Positions 1 through 6,204 of a stretch of 15,729 nt of DNA are shown here, piece after piece. The stretch's first letter is position 1; every line of letters starts with the position of its first letter. Source of the stretch: Haloferacaceae archaeon (GTDB lineage: Archaea; Halobacteriota; Halobacteria; Halobacteriales; Haloferacaceae); contig JAHENP010000028.1 of NCBI GenBank assembly GCA_018609965.1, positions 1 to 15,729 on the forward strand, written 5' to 3'. Made by a program: the position numbers and the translations under genes. The notes under the pieces are model-generated. The model saw only the letters and a program-made list of their open reading frames with translations, did no database searches and was not told the DNA's origin.

Positions 1-68
1 CGCGAAGGGGCTCGCAGTGGTCGGCGAAACGACACCCTCAAGTTGGTCTCCCCGAACTGTGTAACTGC

Positions 69-139
69 GGGACCGTAGGGTAGCGGTATCCTCGGCGCAT
101 GGGGTGCGTCGGACCCGTGTTCGAATCACGGCGGTCCCA
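69..139 (+). tRNA. tRNA-Pro(GGG)
   Basis: The sequence folds as a complete tRNA. The acceptor stem is GGGACCG/CGGTCCC with discriminator A at 139, the D arm contains GGTA, the anticodon stem is GGCGC/GCGTC around loop ATGGGGT (anticodon GGG), and the T arm is CCGTG-TTCGAAT-CACGG. There is no intron and CCA is not encoded. The GGG anticodon and the sequence style match haloarchaeal tRNA-Pro. The 3' end points directly into the virus-like region, the usual arrangement for an element inserted at a tRNA gene, so the T arm and acceptor end could be one attachment site. No matching second copy was seen to the right. Confidence 0.95.
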
Positions 140-205
140 TCAGGAATTTAACAGAAACCGTACGCCACAGCGAAAGTGGCACCCGACGGCGTCGGGGTGG
201 TCTGC

Positions 206-595
206 GTGAGTAGCAGTATCGACCGCTCCGTCGACTGCGAGATCCATCCGGAGGACAACGAGGCCACCGTCACCGTCTCCCGTGAGATCTCCGTCGAGGA
301 CCTGTTCAACGACGACGGCGAACTCCGGCTGTGGGAAGACTACGCCGGCTGGAACGGGTACTTCCGTGACGACGACGGTCTGTGGGAAGTGAACTGCCAG
401 TCAGAGAACGACGAGTTCCTCACCGAGCGAGACGACCTCGGGCCGAGAAAGGTTCGGCCGTCGGACGACGACGACCGGTTCCTGAAGAAGGAACCGGCCG
501 ACGCCGAGGCTGTCGCCGAGGCCGTTGCCGATCACGTCGACGACCCCGAGGCTGGAGGCGTCGGCGTCTTCGCACGGAGGTGCTCGCCTCCGTGA
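206..595 (+). CDS. acidic protein of unknown function, first gene of methyltransferase operon
   Basis: I do not recognise a catalytic domain. The protein of about 129 residues is acidic, with a DDDDRF stretch near the middle and an alternating hydrophobic pattern (EATVTVSREISVEDLF) suggesting a beta-alpha start. It is tryptophan-rich around residues 30-55 (LWEDYAGWNGYF). GTG at 206 follows a GGTGG-like sequence by a few bases and gives a VSSSIDRSV start. An in-frame GTG at 176 lies about 27 bases after a TTTAAC element (147-152) and could instead be a leaderless start. The stop overlaps the next GTG start in the form GTGA, so it is translationally coupled to the SWIM gene and then the methyltransferase-like gene. 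It may form a functional unit with them, but nothing visible says what it does. Confidence 0.75.
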   Translation: MSSSIDRSVDCEIHPEDNEATVTVSREISVEDLFNDDGELRLWEDYAGWNGYFRDDDGLWEVNCQSENDEFLTERDDLGPRKVRPSDDDDRFLKKEPADAEAVAEAVADHVDDPEAGGVGVFARRCSPP

Positions 596-1077
596 GCTCG
601 CTCACCGAACACGGGGGCGGCGACCCGACGCCGGACCTCGACGCCGACCGCGTCGACGCCAGCGACGTACTCGACGCGCCGCTGCTGTCGTTCGCCGCGG
701 CCGGCCGAGCGGACACCCCGTCTGGCAGCGTCGAGCGGGCCCGTGAGCAGCGTGAGGACGCGCTCGTGGTCCGACAGTCGTCCTGGGGGTGGACGGTCTG
801 TCTACCGGACGGCAACCCGCACACGGTCGCTCTCGGCCGCGTCGACGGGTCGCCACGCGGGTGGTGCGACTGCAAGGGGTTCCACTACCGCGACGACGAC
901 CGCGGGCCGTGTGCGCACCTCTGTGTGCTCTACATGCGCTACGTCGGTCGCGACGACGACGCGACCGGCGAGACCGTCCGACTGGCACGCACCACGACGG
1001 ACGAGCAGGCAGCGACCGACGGGGGCAGTGTCGACCGCGCGCTCCGTGCCGATCGGGAGCGAGGTGGTCCACGGTGA
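592..1077 (+). CDS. SWIM zinc-finger protein
   Basis: This 161-residue protein has a SWIM signature near residues 91-111: WCDCKGF, then CAHLC, with C92, C94, C107 and H109 in the CxC...CxH spacing that binds one zinc. Just before it, residues 65-84 (WGWTVCLPDGNPHTVALGR) form the beta hairpin that usually leads into a SWIM finger. The family binds DNA or proteins; in haloarchaea and their viruses, stand-alone SWIM proteins are common and mostly uncharacterised. The N-terminal 55 residues are acidic and probably flexible, and the tail is polar. The start is the GTG overlapping the previous stop (GTGA); GTG at 580 is an alternative. The stop overlaps the methyltransferase-like gene in the same way, so the two may act on the same DNA. 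Confidence 0.8.
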   Translation: MSSLTEHGGGDPTPDLDADRVDASDVLDAPLLSFAAAGRADTPSGSVERAREQREDALVVRQSSWGWTVCLPDGNPHTVALGRVDGSPRGWCDCKGFHYRDDDRGPCAHLCVLYMRYVGRDDDATGETVRLARTTTDEQAATDGGSVDRALRADRERGGPR

Positions 1078-1826
1078 CAGAGACAGGGTACGTCGTCGAG
1101 GACGCTCTGGACCTGCTGGAGTCACTGGAGTCGGACGCGGTCGCGCTGTGCCACCTCGACGACGCCTGGAGTCGTCCGGGCCGCCAGGGGGAGTTCGGTG
1201 TCGAGTACCCCACGCACGAGTTCGACCAGACGCGCGCTCTGCTCGACGAGATCCGCCGTGTACTCAAACCAGGTGGGTGGCTGATCGCCGACGCCGACGA
1301 CTGGCTGCTGCCCCGACTGCTCGACTACCTGTGCGGCGAGTGGGGGGACGTGCCGGCGTCGTCTCGGTACACCGGCGGGGGGTACCGACGCGTCGGCGGT
1401 GTGGTGTACGTCAACGCCCGCGGCGATCCAGACACGTCGACGCCCGGGCAGTACCTGAGCAACGCGGGGTACCCTGTGGTGTTCGGACACGCTGGTGCGA
1501 CCGAGAGGCGGTCGACCGCCGGAGCTCGGCAGCCGGCGCGGCACCCGCGACGGACAGAGCCGGGGTATCCCTACGGCTGGGGGTCAGTCAAGCCCGTCGC
1601 GCCGTACCGGCGGTGGATCGAGGCCCTCACAGACGGTGGAGAGACTGTACTCGTGCCGTGTGCGGGGACTGCTCCAGCGGCGATCGCCGCCGAGGCGACC
1701 GGCCGCGACTGGTTGGCCGTCGACGTTGAACCTGAGGCCCGGTCGGCGTTCGAGCGCCGTCGGAGTGTTCGCTCGCGACAGCAGAGCCTCGGAGAGGCCA
1801 CCGGTGACGGAGGTGGTCGGGTGTGA
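1074..1826 (+). CDS. DNA-methyltransferase-like protein with atypical motifs
   Basis: The 250-residue product has the layout of an amino-methyltransferase of the N4-cytosine/N6-adenine type with the catalytic half first. Residues 22-32 (AVALCHLDDAW) sit where the catalytic [DNS]PP[YFW] motif is expected, followed by RVLKPGGWLIADADDW (62-77), typical of the strand after it. Near the C terminus SVKPVAPYRRWIEAL (171-185) matches the QKP..L motif, and VLVPCAGTA (192-200) replaces the usual VLDPFAGSG of the SAM-binding motif I, followed by AVDVEP for the acidic strand-2 residue. The catalytic and SAM motifs therefore both deviate from the textbook form. My recollection is that a coherent haloarchaeal/haloviral family shares this LDDAW form, so it may be active with unusual chemistry or inactive. 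No restriction gene is present. The GTG start overlaps the SWIM stop. Confidence 0.8.
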   Translation: MTETGYVVEDALDLLESLESDAVALCHLDDAWSRPGRQGEFGVEYPTHEFDQTRALLDEIRRVLKPGGWLIADADDWLLPRLLDYLCGEWGDVPASSRYTGGGYRRVGGVVYVNARGDPDTSTPGQYLSNAGYPVVFGHAGATERRSTAGARQPARHPRRTEPGYPYGWGSVKPVAPYRRWIEALTDGGETVLVPCAGTAPAAIAAEATGRDWLAVDVEPEARSAFERRRSVRSRQQSLGEATGDGGGRV

Positions 1827-1868
1827 CGGGTCGCGCGCATGCCCGCGTGCGCACGAGTCCGGCTGGCA

Positions 1869-1909
1869 CCCCCCGGGAGGGGTGTAATACCCCTACTGTT
1901 TCCGGGGGG
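1869..1909. promoter_or_regulatory. nested inverted repeat upstream of the RHH regulator
   Basis: An outer 8-bp perfect pair (CCCCCCGG at 1869-1876 with CCGGGGGG at 1902-1909) encloses an inner 6-bp pair (AGGGGT at 1878-1883, ACCCCT at 1889-1894). The inner loop carries GTGTAATA (1882-1889), the same core as each arm of the operator 38 bp downstream. It could be a terminator hairpin for the methyltransferase operon, which ends at 1826, or a second regulator-binding site. The shared core favours a regulatory role. Confidence 0.5.
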
Positions 1910-1926
1910 AGATCGCAGGACGGCGC

Positions 1927-1959
1927 GTGTAATAACGGGCCAAACTCGCGTTATTACAC
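1927..1959. promoter_or_regulatory. palindromic operator overlapping the RHH promoter
   Basis: There is a perfect 11-bp inverted repeat: GTGTAATAACG (1927-1937) and CGTTATTACAC (1949-1959), separated by 11 bases. The right arm contains TTATTA, centred about 30 bases before the ATG at 1984, and is the best TATA-like element there. A protein bound to the palindrome would cover the promoter. Ribbon-helix-helix proteins bind such sites as dimers of dimers, so the simplest reading is autorepression by the gene that follows. The binding is inferred, not shown. Confidence 0.65.
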
Positions 1960-1983
1960 AGAGGGGGCAGAGGGGGTACGACC

Positions 1984-2439
1984 ATGAGCAGTGGGTCGGA
2001 CCTGCCCGGACAGGACAGGGAGCAGACCGTGACGTTCCGGGTGAACCGCGACGCGGTCGCCCGGTTCGACGCTGCTCTCGACGATCTCGGGTACGACAGC
2101 CGTAGCGAAGCTCTTCGCGACTTCGTCGAGCGCAACGCCGAGTCGCGCGGCCGTCTCGAACACCGTCCGAGCGGCGAGCGTGAGTCGGAGATCTACGACG
2201 CGCTGCTCTCCGTCTCGACGGACTCGCTCGTCGTCGTCCCGGAGCGACACGGCGCCGAACTCGCACAGCAGCTCCAGACGCAAGAGTCGAACATCGAGGC
2301 CGCTCTGTACCCACTCCGGAAGAGAGGGTACGTGTCGTTCCAAACGTCGCACCCCGGCAGTGGGGTTGAGCGCACGGTGTGGCACCTGAAGCCCCCGTGT
2401 GCCGACCCCGAGGAGTGGTCGCGAAGAGAACAGTTCTAA
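1984..2439 (+). CDS. ribbon-helix-helix / winged-helix transcriptional regulator
   Basis: Residues 14-51 (QTVTFRVNRDAVARFDAAL then YDSRSEALRDFVERN) match a MetJ/Arc/CopG ribbon-helix-helix DNA-binding domain: a short beta strand, two helices and the GYxSRSEALR turn common in archaeal members. Residues 70-135 (EIYDALLSV, the helix ESNIEAALYPLRKRGYVSF, then a beta wing) look like a winged helix with the usual L..L..RGYV pattern. Two DNA-binding modules in a 151-residue protein suggest a viral repressor or early/late switch. ATG at 1984 lies about 30 bases after a TATA-like element embedded in a perfect palindrome (1927-1959), which supports autoregulation. The gene is convergent with the end of the late operon, with 8 bases between the stops. 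Target promoters other than its own are unknown. Confidence 0.85.
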   Translation: MSSGSDLPGQDREQTVTFRVNRDAVARFDAALDDLGYDSRSEALRDFVERNAESRGRLEHRPSGERESEIYDALLSVSTDSLVVVPERHGAELAQQLQTQESNIEAALYPLRKRGYVSFQTSHPGSGVERTVWHLKPPCADPEEWSRREQF

Positions 2440-2447
2440 CCCACTCC

Positions 2448-3032
2448 TCACCCGAGTCTCGTCTCGGTAACGTGCAGCCCCGACTCCCCGACGGAGACGG
2501 GTCGGAACCGGAGCACAGCCGACTCGTCACGCGGACTGATCGGGAGACCGTCGACGCACTCGTAGATCAGTGCTGGATCGTCTTGAGCAGTGACGCGAGC
2601 GTCCGAGTACTCAGTCTGTAGTAGGTACGCCGTCGCGGACGCCTCTCCGTCGTCGACACTGACCGGTCGCGACACGGGGAACGGCCCCTCGACGACCAGC
2701 TGGTCCGCCGAGGTGAGTGGGTCGCCGGCCGTGTCGAGCAGGGAGATCTCGACGCGCCGGAAGTCTCCGAGGGGGACTATCGCGCCCTCAGCCCGCTCGT
2801 CGATCGTGACCGTGTCGACGCCATCCGTGACACGGTCGCCAACGCTCAACTGCCCCGCGCCGAACGTGACAGACACGCCGTCGACGCCGTCTTTGATCCG
2901 GCTGGCAGCGCTCAACTGGCTCGCATCGGGCGTGACAGACACGCCGCCGCCGCCGCCTGTGACGCGGTCACCAACGCTCAACTGGCCCGCCAGCGTGCCC
3001 GTCCCGACCGGTGCGTCTGTGATACTGACCAT
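2448..3032 (-). CDS. beta-repeat protein, candidate spike/vertex protein (last late gene)
   Basis: The 194-residue product opens with three 22-residue imperfect repeats (roughly residues 15-80), each containing a form of QLSVGDRVTDGVDTVTV. Alternating valines and glycine-aspartate turns suggest a beta-solenoid or stacked-hairpin shaft. The C-terminal half (EGAIVPLGDFRRVEISLLD onward) looks like a compact beta sandwich. No signal peptide or membrane segment is visible. It is the last gene of the late operon and follows the asparagine-rich gene by 4 bases. In SH1, as I recall, the last two genes of the capsid cluster encode the VP3 and VP6 spike proteins, so this would be the VP6-position protein by order. 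That is positional inference; I see no residue motif that proves it. Confidence 0.75.
   Translation of the reverse strand: MVSITDAPVGTGTLAGQLSVGDRVTGGGGGVSVTPDASQLSAASRIKDGVDGVSVTFGAGQLSVGDRVTDGVDTVTIDERAEGAIVPLGDFRRVEISLLDTAGDPLTSADQLVVEGPFPVSRPVSVDDGEASATAYLLQTEYSDARVTAQDDPALIYECVDGLPISPRDESAVLRFRPVSVGESGLHVTETRLG
2821..2999. repeat. three tandem 66-bp coding repeats
   Basis: The string CGCTCAACTG recurs at 2843, 2909 and 2975, exactly 66 bases apart, with flanking similarity (for example CGTGACAGACACGCC in two units and GTGACRCGGTC in two). The period is 22 codons and matches three protein repeats in the overlapping minus-strand gene. The outer two units resemble each other more than the middle one. 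Confidence 0.85.
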
Positions 3033-3036
3033 TCTC

Positions 3037-3858
3037 TCACACCATTTTCAGTGCGAAGTTCTGCGTTTTCTCGAACGAAAATAACATGTAGACGTTGCTG
3101 CCGTCCGAGTCCTGCACCGTGTCGCCGGTCGCAACATCCGACTTTGACCGATCACGGAGCACCCGATCGGTCGTACCGATCAGCGTCCGGTTGTTGTTGC
3201 TGTTCCGGTAGTTGTTCGAGTAGATCAGTCTCGAACTCCGGGGGTAGTTGTCGAAATTCTGATCAGGATTCCGAATTCCCATCCCACCGCTGGTGTTCGA
3301 CCCGTTCCGAATGTCTCCGGAACCGTCACCGTCGCTGGACGTGTGACGCCCCATTGAGAATGTACTATCTACTGCTGACGCCTGTGTGTAGTCCCAAGCG
3401 CGGTCGATTTTGCTGACGAAGACACACACCGCCTCGTCGTTTCCGTCCGACTCAACCCGCTCGGAAGCGATTGCGAAGCCGGTGTCAGTCACTGACATCC
3501 AGTATCTGACCGTGTCGGTCGCGTTCGGGGTGTTGTTCCTGTATCTTAGATCGCTATGCTGCCGCGCCCACCTGTTTGCGGGCTGGTTGTTGCTGTCCAA
3601 CCCCTCACTCTTCGACCCGGTTCGGAGATCGAGCGTCTTGCCCGCCCGGTCGTTCTGGTTGTTCACCTCCGTCCCGAGCCAAATCAGGTCGGTGGAGTCC
3701 GGACCGGGGTCCCACGCGGCGTATCCGGTGTTTCCGTCTGCATCCTGACTGGTGCTGTAGTTGACCAGGGTGTTCCAACTGGTTTCGGATTCGATCCTGT
3801 CGATCACGTCCTTCCTGAACTGCTTATACTCGGCTTCTTTTTGGCTGAAGAATGTCAT
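3037..3858 (-). CDS. asparagine-rich candidate receptor-binding/spike protein
   Basis: The 273-residue product differs from its neighbours. It is rich in Asn, Ser and aromatic residues, less acidic, and its DNA is visibly lower in GC. A predicted N-terminal helix (QKEAEYKQFRKDVIDRIES) precedes a beta-rich body containing YWMSVTDTGFAIASER and VCVFVSKIDRAWDY, a pattern I associate with haloviral fibre or adhesion proteins. Six N-glycosylation sequons (NYS, NNT, NAT, NGS, NTS, NRT) lie along it. No membrane segment is visible. It is the penultimate gene of the late operon, 5 bases after the previous stop, at the place of SH1 VP3 as I recall that order. Receptor binding is inferred from position, composition and apparent sequence divergence. 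Confidence 0.75.
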   Translation of the reverse strand: MTFFSQKEAEYKQFRKDVIDRIESETSWNTLVNYSTSQDADGNTGYAAWDPGPDSTDLIWLGTEVNNQNDRAGKTLDLRTGSKSEGLDSNNQPANRWARQHSDLRYRNNTPNATDTVRYWMSVTDTGFAIASERVESDGNDEAVCVFVSKIDRAWDYTQASAVDSTFSMGRHTSSDGDGSGDIRNGSNTSGGMGIRNPDQNFDNYPRSSRLIYSNNYRNSNNNRTLIGTTDRVLRDRSKSDVATGDTVQDSDGSNVYMLFSFEKTQNFALKMV

Positions 3859-3863
3859 GTGTG

Positions 3864-4355
3864 TTAGTCGAACGCGTCGACCATGACGCTCGTGTCGTCC
3901 TCTCCCTCAGGTCGTCCGACCCAGATGCGGGTGACAGAGAGGCCAGGAGGAGAGAGAACGAACGGAGTCTCGTCCTGCCCTGGGTCGATCTGCATCTTGT
4001 ACTTCGCGCTCTCCGGAGGGCGCAGGGCCACCCAGATTCGGGAGTCGATGCGTCGTACGATCACTGCCGAGGCGCTGAAGTCCAGTTCGAGCGGCTCTGG
4101 ATCTTTCTCGGTCTCGACCGACCCGGAGATGTACTCGGGGTGCTCTGGCTGGTCGTCCTCCGACTGCGAGGCGGCGACCTCCGCGTCCACGATACTGTCC
4201 TCACCCCGTGCCTCCAGCAGATGCGCCAGCTGGAGACGGAGCTGGTCCGACTGTACGAGGTCGTCGGCGAGGCTGTCCGCTCCGAGACCGTAGTTACTCA
4301 GTACCCGCTCAACGCGAGCGTTCGGTCCGATCGTGTCGCTGCCGAGACCGCTCAC
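3864..4355 (-). CDS. unknown structural protein, vertex-complex candidate
   Basis: The 163-residue product has no family I recognise. Residues 1-50 look helical (RVERVLSNYGLGADSLADDLVQSDQLRLQLAHLLEAR in pieces). An acidic linker follows, and the C-terminal 75 residues (SASAVIVRRIDSRIWVALRPPES then LSVTRIWVGRPEG) look like a beta domain. It lacks a membrane segment, so it is probably soluble or peripheral in the virion. It starts with GTG overlapping the previous stop (GTGA) and ends 5 bases before the asparagine-rich gene, so it is coupled to the membrane protein upstream and the spike candidate downstream. Its size and place match VP9 of SH1 as I remember it, a protein at the fivefold vertices, but that is synteny only. 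Confidence 0.7.
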   Translation of the reverse strand: MSGLGSDTIGPNARVERVLSNYGLGADSLADDLVQSDQLRLQLAHLLEARGEDSIVDAEVAASQSEDDQPEHPEYISGSVETEKDPEPLELDFSASAVIVRRIDSRIWVALRPPESAKYKMQIDPGQDETPFVLSPPGLSVTRIWVGRPEGEDDTSVMVDAFD

Positions 4356-4600
4356 AGGTCTTCACCTCCGTCAGTCGCGAACTCTCCGGCAGCAGGGTCG
4401 TCGGCTGGAGGGAGATTGTCGGTGTCGTGCCCGGCTTCGTCGAGGACCTGACGGTTGTAGTGCGACCGTACCTCGTTGGCCTCGGTGCGCTCCTCGTGGG
4501 ACTTGATCCACGAGCGCACCTGGTGAGCCTGCCACGAGACGTACCCCGCACACAGCGTGAGGACCGCGTCGAGAACGGGGACGGGGAGCTGGTCGATCAT
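4352..4600 (-). CDS. small membrane protein, virion candidate
   Basis: The 82-residue product has one hydrophobic helix near the N terminus (LPVPVLDAVLTLCAGYVSW, residues 5-23). A charged helix follows (HQVRSWIKSHEERTEANEVRSHYNRQVLDEAG) and then an acidic tail. This is the layout of a bitopic protein anchored in the internal membrane of the virion, with a coiled or helical domain facing the capsid or the DNA. Both ends overlap neighbours by 4 bases (ATGA upstream, GTGA downstream), so it is made with them. I do not recognise a family. It occupies the position of one of the small membrane proteins (VP10-type) in SH1-like gene order. Confidence 0.7.
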   Translation of the reverse strand: MIDQLPVPVLDAVLTLCAGYVSWQAHQVRSWIKSHEERTEANEVRSHYNRQVLDEAGHDTDNLPPADDPAAGEFATDGGEDL

Positions 4601-5163
4601 GAGATCACCGCCACGATCAGCAGCAGGCCGGCGAGTCCGAGGCCGATCGTCTGTATTCCGAGATCAGGCACGAACGACGGGAGCCCTCCGCCTCCGCCGC
4701 CTCCAGCACCTCCACCAGACCCGAACGACGGCAGGTCGAACGGGTTGTCAGAGGAGCCCCCGTCGGAGTCGGACTCCGCGGGAGCGCTGTCGGAGACGGT
4801 CACGGTCGCGGTCTCGTCGTCCGTCGCCATCCCGGAGCCGCGCATCTCGACGTGTGCCTCGACGGTCGTGGAGTTCGCTCCGGAGGGGGCGGTGAACACG
4901 AACTCGTACTCCTCGTCTCGTGTCCCGATCTCGGTCGTGGTGATACAGTCGTCTGTGCTCCGTGTCGCCCCGTTCGGCCCCTCGCAGACGACCTCGATCT
5001 TGTAGCCCGGCGGAGCCAACGCGCACTTGTCACCGTCGAGCGGGTTGATGTAACCGGCTCCGTTGGAGACCGTCACTGTCGCCTCGAACGTCTCTCCGGG
5101 AGCAACTTGGTTCGGGACAGCGACCTCGCGCAGGATCACGTTCCCGCTCTTGGTCTCCGTCAT
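4597..5163 (-). CDS. membrane-anchored beta-sandwich structural protein
   Basis: The 188-residue product starts with a domain of about 115 residues resembling an Ig-like or CARDB-type sandwich: VPNQVAPGETFEATVTVSNGAG, then YKIEVVCEGPNG, then EYEFVFTAPSGANSTTVEAHVEM. Three cysteines lie in this domain. A Ser/Asp linker and a glycine run (GGGAGGGGGGG, near 155-165) lead to a C-terminal membrane helix (IQTIGLGLAGLLLIVAVIS). There is no N-terminal signal peptide, so insertion would be tail-anchored, typical of proteins joining an internal virus membrane to the capsid or spike. It overlaps both neighbours by 4 bases. By position it corresponds to VP5 of SH1-like viruses, also said to carry a C-terminal membrane helix; the match is by order and topology only. 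Confidence 0.72.
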   Translation of the reverse strand: MTETKSGNVILREVAVPNQVAPGETFEATVTVSNGAGYINPLDGDKCALAPPGYKIEVVCEGPNGATRSTDDCITTTEIGTRDEEYEFVFTAPSGANSTTVEAHVEMRGSGMATDDETATVTVSDSAPAESDSDGGSSDNPFDLPSFGSGGGAGGGGGGGLPSFVPDLGIQTIGLGLAGLLLIVAVIS

Positions 5164-5954
5164 GCGACCACCCCCAGCAGGAGCACGACCGCACCGACCC
5201 CTCCAGCGACGACGACCGGGTTGTTTTTGATCGTTGGCACGACGCCGCCCGTCTCGCTGTCGTCGGAGTTGCTGGCGGCGTCGGCGGCGCTCTGCCCCTC
5301 GTCGAGGTCCGAGATCAGGTCAGAGAGCGTCTCGTTCCCGATCTCCGGACCAGTGTCGTTCTCCGACTCGTTCGACCCATCGGAGTTGTTCGAGTTGTTC
5401 GAGTTCGACGACGACCCACCGGAGTCGTTCGAGTTCGACCCGCCAGAGACGGTCTCCGTGGCCTCTCCGCTGCCCACGTCGTCCACGTCGTCGTCCCCGA
5501 ACGCAAGACCGTCTGTCGCGTCCTCAACTGCCTGCTCAGTCTCCTCGATCGCGTCGACGGCGTCGCTCCCGTCGTCGTTCGAGTAGTCTCCCGTGTCTAC
5601 CTCAACCACGTCGATGTCGTCGTCGTCAGTGGATGCGTCGTGAGTCGCCCCTCCGCCTCCGATGCCGCTGATCGACTCGTTGGCATCTCCCGTGTCAGAG
5701 TCAACGTCGATGTCGACCGACCCCGACCCGATCGGGCCACCGGTTCGGTCGCTGATCGATGTCGACGACGACGACGAACCTCCGTCGGAGTCACTCGACG
5801 AGCTGCTGTCGGACCCTCCAGACGAACCGCCGCCCGATCCGCCACCGTTGCCGGTTGACAGACTCCCGAGACCTCCGATCCCGGTGGTGGTGATGTCCGC
5901 CCCGCCGCTGGAGCCGCCACCACCTCCCGTGGAGAGTCCACGCGGGATGGCCAT
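5160..5954 (-). CDS. Ser/Gly/Asp/Asn-rich low-complexity protein with C-terminal membrane anchor
   Basis: The 264-residue product is mostly low complexity. It has glycine-serine blocks (residues 8-70), an acidic segment (DDDDIDVVEVDTGDYSNDDG and following), and a Ser-Asn run (SSSNSNNSNNSDGSNESEN). It ends in one membrane helix (NPVVVAGGVGAVVLLLGVVA). No globular domain is apparent, and it is likely an extended, disordered or fibrous protein tethered to the virion membrane. Its place after the capsid genes and its repetitiveness recall VP2 of SH1, a long repetitive protein, though this one is much shorter. The start is ATG at 5954, sharing bases with the stop of the preceding gene; upstream in-frame codons would overlap that gene extensively. 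Hexamer-like repeats such as GTTCGA near 5388-5440 could change length by slippage without shifting frame. Confidence 0.72.
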   Translation of the reverse strand: MAIPRGLSTGGGGGSSGGADITTTGIGGLGSLSTGNGGGSGGGSSGGSDSSSSSDSDGGSSSSSTSISDRTGGPIGSGSVDIDVDSDTGDANESISGIGGGGATHDASTDDDDIDVVEVDTGDYSNDDGSDAVDAIEETEQAVEDATDGLAFGDDDVDDVGSGEATETVSGGSNSNDSGGSSSNSNNSNNSDGSNESENDTGPEIGNETLSDLISDLDEGQSAADAASNSDDSETGGVVPTIKNNPVVVAGGVGAVVLLLGVVA

Positions 5955-6202
5955 CAGAGAACACCTCCAGCGTCGGCCCACACTCGTGCCCCGGTCAACA
6001 GCACGGACGACCCGAGTCCGATCAGCAGCACCAGAAGCCAGAGGTCCTGGACGGTTACCCTCCACGAGTGGTTGGCCGCGGTGACGATCTTCACGTACGG
6101 CCCGCTTGGCCCGCTCGGCCCGCTGGAACCCGAAGACTCGGACGCTACCGACCCCGACGACGCAACCGTCACGTCGGCCGTGGTGTCGAGTCCAGACTGC
6201 AC
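5954..6202 (-). CDS. small single-span membrane protein after the major capsid gene
   Basis: The 82-residue product has a Ser/Gly-rich N-terminal half with two GPS units (SSGPSGPSGPY), a short basic stretch (KIVTAANHSWRVTV), then a membrane helix (DLWLLVLLIGLGSSVLL) and a short tail. The GTG start is 2 bases after the TAA of the large capsid gene, and its stop overlaps the next ATG, so it is part of the capsid cluster. The flexible arm with a membrane anchor suggests a minor protein linking capsid and internal membrane. No family is recognised. In SH1 the gene after VP4 encodes a small membrane protein (VP13, as I recall), the same position as here. Confidence 0.7.
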   Translation of the reverse strand: MQSGLDTTADVTVASSGSVASESSGSSGPSGPSGPYVKIVTAANHSWRVTVQDLWLLVLLIGLGSSVLLTGARVWADAGGVL

Positions 6203-6204
6203 GA

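Noticed and set aside
1..68. Possible gene or promoter before the tRNA
   Set aside because: No ORF with coding character fits and no clear TATA element was found; it is probably host sequence upstream of the tRNA.
743..1729. Plus-strand frame of 328 codons overlapping the SWIM and methyltransferase genes
   Set aside because: It is an Arg/Ser-rich shadow frame. The adjacent frames carry recognisable SWIM and methyltransferase motifs and are joined by GTGA overlaps.
1571..2530. Minus-strand frame of 319 codons across the RHH gene and operator
   Set aside because: Arg-rich shadow translation crossing the palindromic operator; the plus-strand RHH gene has a clear domain and promoter.
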